From: Chrysopilus asiliformis | Lineage: Eukaryota; Arthropoda; Insecta; Diptera; Rhagionidae | Assembly (NCBI GenBank): GCA_964034945.1 | Contig: OZ035962.1 | Location: 46,284,386-46,348,385 of the forward strand | Direction of reading: 5' to 3' | DNA length: 64,000 nucleotides | Shown: piece after piece, positions 57,276 through 64,000 of the stretch | Layout of the letters: each line of letters opens with the position of its first letter | How positions within the stretch are numbered: the first letter of the stretch is position 1 | Made by a program: the position numbers and the translations under genes | The notes under the pieces: generated by a model | Seen by the model: the letters and a program-made list of their open reading frames with translations, nothing else | Databases searched by the model: none | Told to the model about the DNA's origin: nothing

Positions 57276-57891
57276 TGAACATACATTTAAAAAATATATT
57301 TACATAGGATTCGAATTGAGAACTTTTGCTTTTTTGGAAGTCGGTAAAAAATTAGAAATTTAAAGCAAACAAACAATTTAGAATAGTGTAAAAACAAACC
57401 GTGTAAAAGATAATAGAATTTTTCGTTAAATTTTAAATTCCTGTAACCAAACACGTGTAAATTCAGGAATGAGAGTATTTTGTCCCTCGCACGGGAATAA
57501 TTGATATGCATATAATTGATATATCGCACCGTTTTTGAAACTATTTGTGAAAAAACCTTTCTATCTTACGCCTCGCCTGCTATCTTTTGAACGGCATTCT
57601 GACACAGTTTCTACTATTGAATAGGCTGGCCGCCAGGGAAACTTTTCCTAACTAAAAGATTTGACACCGAAAAAAATTCCACCCGTTCTAGCGAACCACG
57701 AATGAATTTTGATACGGGTTTCACTATTTTTGATACGGATTTCTTTTTCCGATTTTCATGGATTTTTCACTAGTAGATCGTATTACTGCAATACCAACGA
57801 AAATTTGTAAGGGAGTGGGGTAATTGAATTTTGATGTATGAAAGAATATATAAAATTCCATTCTAAACACTGGTCTGAATTTATATTTTAA

Positions 57892-60669
57892 CTAGCAGAC
57901 CCTACGAATGCCAGCTTAAAGTTTTTTGTATAAATTTTAGAATGCAAAAAAACCATAAATAATTTAAAAACTTTTGGGAAAAAATATTATTCTTACAGGA
58001 CCTTGCGTTTCGAATTTTGAAATTTCAACAACAGATTCGTGATAAGCAACCATGAAAACCTCCTAAAGCCAGTTTTTGCGAGAAAAATTGGAAAAAGGAT
58101 ATTTGCGTTATCCTTACAGGACCTTCCGTTTAGACTTTTTAAAAACTATTACCGGATGCGTGATCAGCGACCCCGAAAATCCCATAATGCCAATTTTTCC
58201 GGGTAAATTTTGGAAAAAGAATATTTTCGTTATCCTGACAGGACCTTCCGTTTCGATTTTTAAAAATCCCACTGCAGAGCTGTGATCAGCGAGCTCAGAA
58301 ACCCCCTAATGCAATATTTCCTGGAACAAATGGGAAAAAGATACTTCCGTTACCCTTACAGGACCTTCCGTTTCGAGTTTTGAAAATCTAACACCGGATC
58401 CGTCATCAGCGAACCCAAAAACCCCATAATGCAATTTTTTTCTCAGATAAAATGAGAAGGATACTTCGTTATCCTTACAGGTCTTTCCGTTTCGAACTTT
58501 GAAATTCCAACACCGGATTCGTGATCAGCGACCCCAAGAACCCCATAATGGCAATTTTTCCGGGGAAAAATATGGAAAAAGGATATTTGCGTTATCCTGA
58601 CAGGACCTTCCCTTTAGCATTTGAAAAATCGAACACCGGATTCGCGATCATAGACCTCGAAAATCCCTTAGTGGCAATTGCATCAAGAAAAATTGGAAAA
58701 AAGACATTTGTGTTAATCTTGCAGGACTTTTCGGTTAGAATTTTGAAATTCCAACACCGGATTCGTGATCATTTTCCGGGGAGAAATGGGAAAAAGGATA
58801 TTTTCATTATCCTTACAGGACCTTCCTTTTCGAATTTTGAAAATATAATACCGGATTCGTGATCAGCGCCCCCAAAAACCCCCTTATACAGATTTTTCCG
58901 AGGAAGAACGGGAAAAAGGATATTTATCCTTACAGGACTTTTCGTTTCGAATTTTGAAAATCTAATATCGGATTCGTGATCAGCGCGCCAAAAACCCCCT
59001 TATACCGATTTTCCGAGGAAAAACGGAAAGAGGATATTTATCCTTACAGGACTTTTCGTTTCGAAATTTGAAAATCTTATATCGGATTCGTGATCAGCGA
59101 TCCCAAACATAAAGCCAATTTTCCCGGGGAATAACGGGAAAAAGGATATTTCCGTTATCCTTTCAGGACCTTCCATTTAGAATTTTAAAAATCTAACACC
59201 GGATTCGCGGTCAGCGACCCCGGAAACCTTATGCCGATTTTTCCCAGGAAAAACGCGAAAAAGGATATTTGCGTTATCCTTACAGGACTTTCCGTTTCGA
59301 ATTTTAAAAATCTAACACCGGATTCGCGGTCAGCGACCCCGGAAACCTTATGCCGATTTTTCCCAGGAAAAACGGGAAAAAGGATATTTGCGTTATCCTT
59401 ACAGGACTTTTCGTTTCGAATTTTGAAAATCTAATATCGGATTCGTGATCAGCGCGCCAAAAACCCCCTTATACCGATTTTCCGAGGAAAAACGGGAAAA
59501 AGGATATTTATCCTTACAGGACCTTTCGTTTCGAATTTTGAAAATCTAATATCGGATTCGTGATCAGCGACCCCAAAAACCCCATAATGCAAATTTTTCC
59601 GGGGAGAAATGGGAAAAAGGATATTTTCATTATCCTTACAGGACCTTCCGTTTCGAATTTTGAAAATCTAATATCGGATTCGTGATCAGCGCGCCAAAAA
59701 CCCCCTTATACCGATTTTCCGAGGAAAAACGGGAAAAAGGATATTTGTATTATCCTTACAGGACCTTCCGTTTCGAATTTTGAAAATCTAATATCGGATT
59801 CGTGATCAGCAACCCCAAAAACCCCATAATACCAATTTTTCCGGCGAAAAATCGGAAAAAGGATATTTGTATTATCCTTACAGGACCTTCCGTTTCGAAC
59901 TTTGAAAATCTAATATCGAATTCGTGATCAGCGACCCCGAAAACCCCATAATGGCAATTTTTCCGGGGAAAAATGGGAAAAAGGATATTTTCATTATCCT
60001 TACAGGACCTTCCGTTTCGAATTTTGAAAATCTAATACCGGATTCGTGATCAGCGACCCCAAAAACCCTATAATGCAAATTTTTCTGGGGAAAAATGGGA
60101 AAAAGGATATTTTCATTATCCTTACAGGACCTTCCGTTTCGAATTTTGAAAATCTAATACCGGATTCGTGATCAGCGACCCCAAAAACCCTATAATGCAA
60201 ATTTTTCCGGGGAAAAATGGGAAAAAGGATATTTTCATTATCCTTACAGGACCTTCCGTTTCGAATTTTGAAAATCTAATACCGGATTCGTGATCAGCGA
60301 TCCCAAAAACCCTATAATGCAAATTTTTCCGGGGAAAAATGGGAAAAAGGATATTTTCATTATCCTTACAGGACCTTCCGTTTCGAATTTTGAAAATCTA
60401 ATACCGGATTCGTGATCAGCGACCCCAAAAACCCTATAATGCAAATTTTTCCGGGGAAAAATGGGAAAAAGGATATTTTCATTATCCTTACAGGACCTTC
60501 CGTTTCGAATTTTGAAAATCTGCATAGCTAAAAACCTGCTCCTCGCAACGCAGATGATTTTGCAAAAAACCGCGTAAAAATCGGTCCAGTAGTTTTTGAG
60601 TTTTGTAATCTCAAACAAACAGACAAACAGACAGACAAACAGACAAACATCCATTTTTATATATATAGA
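57892..60669 (-). mobile_element. Helitron-like element with the longest 122-bp array
   Basis: Left edge CTAGCAGACCCTACGAATGC, right edge CATCCATTTTTATATATATAGA. About 22 units. At 59878-60520 five consecutive units are almost identical with a 122-bp period; units to the left are older and include shortened forms (CAGCGCGCCAAAAACCCCCT) recurring three times. The element ends about 280 bp before an alternative Nrx-IV exon. 60670-60951 holds nothing recognised. Confidence 0.88.
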
Positions 60670-60951
60670 TAAGACGCACAGTTTCAAGAAATTCGTTAAA
60701 AACTGGTTTGGTTGTTCCGTTTTACCCTACTATTAGTACTTGTTGTATCGTGCATGGTAGTATTTATAAATTAAATTTAAGTATTAAGATCGCGCAACGT
60801 GAATCAAGGATTTATCCAATGATCCCCCACTAAGTTTACACTATTTATATATTTCTAAACCAATATAAATTAAAGCAATAAAGTCTTCTAAGCGTAGTGG
60901 TTGTTAAAACTTATTTACATATTTCACGTATACTTGTATACTATAAATTAC

Positions 60952-61148
60952 CTCAACTTCGCCTTCACCATCAGTATAAGATTTCCATATTTCACCATCA
61001 TCAGAAAATTGAAAAATATATTCCGTAACTAAGTCGTTTGTACCAAATCGTCCTAATGTTGCAATTCTTCTGATTATTTTCTTCACACCCAAATCAATAA
61101 CAAGAAACTCATTGTAAGTATTTTCTACAGGCATCCAAGAAAGTCCAC
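60952..61148 (-). CDS. Nrx-IV: Neurexin-IV alternative exon B (discoidin domain)
   Basis: 197 nt, acceptor TTGGGAAAG|GTGG, donor GAAGTTGAG|GTAATT, phase 1 to phase 0. It encodes GLSWMPVENTYNEFLVID, LGVKKIIRRIATLGRFGT, NDLVTEYIFQFSDDGEIW and KSYTDGEGEVE. It is homologous along its length to the exon at 61381-61577 and corresponds by position to the downstream member (exon 4, glial form) of the Drosophila alternative pair. It joins in frame to the exon at 3234. The isoform assignment is inference. Confidence 0.93.
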
Positions 61149-61253
61149 CTTTCCCAAAAAAGAGTATCAAGGATAGAAAGTTTTTATTTTGTTAATTATA
61201 GAAAGTGATTATTTACAGCAAAGAAAAAGAAATAACGGTGATTTATGTATACA

Positions 61254-61259
61254 GTTAGT
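61254..61259 (-). promoter_or_regulatory. ACTAAC motif between the alternative exons
   Basis: The minus strand reads GGTAACTAACTGTAT in the 232-nt intron between the two exons, about 105 nt before the downstream acceptor. ACUAAC is the core response element of the STAR protein HOW, which controls the Nrx-IV glial exon choice in Drosophila. It could also be an unusually distant branch point. Confidence 0.4.
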
Positions 61260-61380
61260 TACCTTATCAGATAAATATAAACAAAGGATACAAAACTAAT
61301 AGAATGTTAATACACTTATTTTTACGATTCCATACTGAAGTCATAAAATAGTCGCAATCTCAAAATTAATATTCACTTAC

Positions 61381-61577
61381 CCTTATATTACCCCCTTCTT
61401 CTTTGTAATCGGAAAATTCCAAATCGTTAATTCCGTAACTGATTGCATATTCTGTGACAAATTCAGTGCTATGAGGCCTACCCTGGATAGCAATGTGAGT
61501 AATATTCTTTACTATTCCGAGATCTATAGTAAGATACTGACCAAAATCTGAGTGTCGGGCTGTCCAGGATGTTCCAG
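61381..61577 (-). CDS. Nrx-IV: Neurexin-IV alternative exon A (discoidin domain)
   Basis: 197 nt, acceptor TTTAATTAAG|CTGG, donor AATATAAGG|GTAAGT, phase 1 to phase 0. It encodes GTSWTARHSDFGQYLTID, LGIVKNITHIAIQGRPHS and TEFVTEYAISYGINDLEF, then SDYKEEGGNIR. Shared positions with exon B include SW, the IDLG turn, I..IA..GR and VTEY. Length and both phases are identical to exon B. It corresponds to the upstream (exon 3) member of the Drosophila pair. The exon before it, with the start of the domain, is outside the window. Confidence 0.93.
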
Positions 61578-62051
61578 CTTAATTAAATTAATAACAAATA
61601 ACAAAAAAAATTACAAAAAAAACACGAAATCATAAATTAAGTAAACCAAAAAAAAGTCAGTCAATCGCGATCCAATATTATTTACATGCAAAGATCGCAA
61701 TGATTTTCAATATTGCTTACAAAAGCACGCGTTACATTTATATTTTCATTAAATTAGTAAAAATCTTCATATCTACATTCTCTATTCTCCAGAACATAGT
61801 GCTAACAAAAAACGCAATTAACTTTTTAGCAAAATTAATTGAAAAAAACGTTGATGACGGAAAAGGCTGGAAATTTCTACTGTCGCTGCCACAGAATGAC
61901 CGCTGGTGTTTTGGAAGTTACCAAAAAGGCTGACAAGAGGAAGAGAGAAATTCGATATATTGACTGTTTGAGGTAAACCCAATCACTTGATGTTCCAAAT
62001 CTATAGATTTTTAAATGCGGCGGCACACCAAATTGGAAAAAAATACTTCAG

Positions 62052-62520
62052 GGGCCCTATCGGCGAACACGATTCGAATCGACACACGATACGATTTGCG
62101 CACACGAATTTATTTTGAATTGGTATCGCCAAACTCGATCGTATCGTGTTATTAGTATTGCCGCAGTTTGTCTCGATTTTCACACTCGCGGCTAACTTGA
62201 CACAGACTTTATATGTCAAATAGTACGAGCACGTATTTCTGTTCCCATATATTACGAGCACGTATCTTAGAGATACGTAGTGCCCATATATTTTTCTATG
62301 CTCTTTCATGCGGTCCACCATTATTTCAAATTGTTTCTGATTTGTAAGCTTCACTCTAAAAGTTAAACAAAGTATATTTCTGCACACAAAATAATGCCCT
62401 AATTTGGAGAAAGTGAGCCAAAATACCAACAAAAAAAAACTTACATTGGTGCCACACGTTTCGATTCGTGTTTACAATTCGTGTGCCACACGTTTCGATT
62501 CGTGTTCGCCGATAGGGCCC
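62052..62520. mobile_element. PIF/Harbinger-like MITE
   Basis: Ends GGGCCCTATCGGCGAACACG in inverted orientation, flanked by CAG (62049-62051, 62521-62523). 469 bp, no genes; inside the right end the block CACACGTTTCGATTCGTGTT is partly repeated. Located in the intron upstream of the alternative exons. 61578-62048 holds nothing else I can support. Confidence 0.75.
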
Positions 62521-62639
62521 CAGGTAAAAAAAGCGCAGTTGATCGCGAACTTACGCCCGACCTTTTGTTTAGCTTGCCTTCGTGTCTGTTTATCAGATTC
62601 AAATTGACCCACTGGACTTAAAATTTTGCATACATACGT

Positions 62640-63320
62640 AAGTTAAGCGAAAGTCCTGTAAGGATAACGTGATTATCCTGCGTCCCTGAAAGGTTAAGCG
62701 AAGGTCCTGTGAGGATAACGTGATTAACCTTTTCTTAAAATTTTCCGAAAACATCTCATCTGGGGGTTTTTAGGGTCGCTAAATCCGATTCTGGTATTTT
62801 AAAAAATTCGTGAGGATAACAAAAGGTCCTGTAAGGATAATGTGATTATCCTTTTCCTACAATTTCCCGGGAAAAAATCTATTCTGAGGGTTTTTGAGGT
62901 CGCTGAATCCTATTCTGGTATTAAAAAATCCGTGAAGATAACGAAAGATCCTGTAAGTTTAAGGTGGTTATAATTTTCCTCTAATTTTCCGAAAAAAAAC
63001 TCATCTGGGAGTGTTTGGGGTCGCTGAGTCTGATTCTGGAAACAAAGAGTCCATAAAGATAACGGAAGGTCCTATAAAGATAACGTGATTATAATTTTCC
63101 CCAAATTTTTCAGGAAAAAACCCCATCTTGGGGTTTTTGGAGTCGCTGAATCCGATCCTGACATTAAAAAGTCTGTAAGGTTAACGGAAGATCCTGTAAG
63201 GATAACGTGATTATCCTTTTCCTCAAATTTTTCGGAAAACATCTCATCTGGGGGTTTTTGGGATTGGCGAATCTGATTCTGACATTAAGAAGTCTGAAAG
63301 GATAAGAGAAGGGATAATGG
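62640..63320 (+). repeat. Diverged minisatellite array related to the 122-bp family
   Basis: About six units with GGTCCTGTAAGGATAACG, GTGATTATCCTTTTC and GGGGTTTTTGGAGTCGCTGA. Orientation is opposite to 57892-60669. No element ends are visible. Confidence 0.75.
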
Positions 63321-63415
63321 GATTGTTCTTTCCATTTTGGATTTTTAGTCATACTAATCAAATACGAAATAACTAAAAAAGATAAAAGAAAAAGAATCAA
63401 AAAAAAATTTTAAAG

Positions 63416-63612
63416 AGGCTTTTATTTAAAAAAAATGCATCAAAAAGGAATAAATAATTTTTGGGCACAATTTTTTGTGTGTCAGAAATAAAAGCGAGAT
63501 GAGGGCACAAAAAATGAAATAAAATAAATATTTATCTCACTTTTATTTCTGATACACAGTGCCCCAAAAATATTTTTTTTTCCTTTTTAGTGCATTTTTT
63601 TTAAATAAAAGA
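63416..63612. repeat. Inverted repeat (hairpin)
   Basis: The left arm (CTTTTATTTAAAAAAAATGC, GGGCACA, CAGAAATAAAAGCGAGAT) and the right arm (ATCTCACTTTTATTTCTGAT, GTGCCCC, GTGCATTTTTTTTAAATAAA) pair over about 80 bp with a roughly 30-bp loop. Probably a small palindromic MITE. Confidence 0.75.
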
Positions 63613-63768
63613 TTTTTTTTTTAATTTTTTTTTGATTTTTTTTACCATACAATGGTTTTATACAAAAACGACCTTACAGTCGGGTTATGTAGAATAACCT
63701 CAAACAGTTGTCCGTAGTACATATAAAATTAACGTGTTATGTATTTTCAGGTAGTCTTTTCAGCACAA

Positions 63769-64000
63769 ATGTCTCGACAATATAATTCGAGCAGCGGAGA
63801 AGAAACAGATTTTTTCTCATTGCTTCGATATACATGCATTCCGAACGTATAATGCGGTCCCTAGACGTACAATATTATTGTGCGATATATTGTACAATAT
63901 TATTGACATGCCCCTAGACGATGCAATGTTATTGTACAATAAATCATTTTACGTTTGATCGTGAGCAGTCAACATGTCTCTAAATGACATTGAAGCTAGT
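63769..64000 (+). other. Edge of the window: possible transposon starts
   Basis: An ATG frame of 27 codons (MSRQYNSSSGEETDFFSLLR) at 63769 runs into sequence beginning GGTCCCTAGACG, which has CCTAGACG and ACAATATTATTG motifs repeated up to 63930, and another ATG frame (MSLNDIEAS) starts at 63975 and leaves the window. This may be a DNA transposon 5' end, but the other end is not visible. Confidence 0.25.

Larger units (their letters stand above)
3235..60951 (-). other. Nrx-IV: Nrx-IV giant intron, about 57.7 kb
   Basis: The donor at 60951-60950 (GAG|GTAATT) and acceptor at 3236-3235 (GCAG|ATG) join phase 0 to phase 0 within the discoidin domain. I saw no further Nrx-IV coding sequence between them. 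Almost everything recognisable inside is transposon-derived. No other host gene was found. Confidence 0.85.

Noticed and set aside
59878..60687. Series of 66-147-codon frames starting MHYRVFGVADHESG
   Set aside because: They are translations of the 122-bp minisatellite. They recur wherever the array does, shift frame every unit and have no start or regulatory context.
61578..64000. Upstream Nrx-IV exons on the minus strand
   Set aside because: I looked for the start of the discoidin domain and a signal peptide with a phase-1 donor and found none.

Overview
The window is insect nuclear DNA, most probably from a fly. It carries part of one host gene, Neurexin-IV (Nrx-IV), on the minus strand, and that gene is strung out by mobile DNA. 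Evidence for a fly-like insect: Nrx-IV exons very close to the Drosophila protein, several 51-71 bp introns, AT-rich sequence, and many DINE-1-like elements with (GTCY)n microsatellites. No bacterial-type genes, rRNA, tRNA or CRISPR were seen.

Host gene. Seven Nrx-IV exons are visible. At the right, 61381-61577 and 60952-61148 are two 197-nt homologous exons with identical splice phases, each encoding the same part of the discoidin (F5/8C) domain: a mutually exclusive pair. After them comes an intron of about 57.7 kb. At the left, five exons (3234 down to 902), separated by 51-71 bp introns, give the rest of the discoidin domain, two laminin-G domains, an EGF domain, the fibrinogen-like region and the start of the next laminin-G. 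First and last exons lie outside the window.

The big intron (3235-60951), left to right: a decayed RAG1/Transib-like transposase gene (4985-6957); a Helitron-like stretch with a pogo-like MITE and nested DINE copies (7190-13736); Helitron-like elements carrying 122-bp minisatellites (13737-21057), one split by a DD37E mariner-type element; a MITE, a LINE endonuclease fragment and a MULE fragment (21170-26341); a nest of DINE copies with a fold-back mariner-type element (26366-28622); a nearly intact Gypsy-type LTR retrotransposon (28725-33796); a hAT, a mariner split by a PIF/Harbinger with a MADF gene, and a second Harbinger (35079-41090); a fold-back region with hAT-in-hAT and a hammerhead-like motif (41560-45660); two related solo LTRs (45943-47589); more DINE copies (48164-50363); a minisatellite Helitron family with a LINE fragment present in tandem at 2.7-kb spacing (50364-56260); and the longest 122-bp array (57892-60669).

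Many insertion sites could be defined by target-site duplications or by comparing filled and empty sites inside the window. Except for the Gypsy element, nearly all transposon genes are broken or internally deleted. The best leads are the RAG1-like relic, the alternative discoidin exon pair, the Gypsy frameshift site, the DINE T^T insertion sites and the hammerhead-like motif. All family names are from reading the sequence and memory of the families; no search was run.
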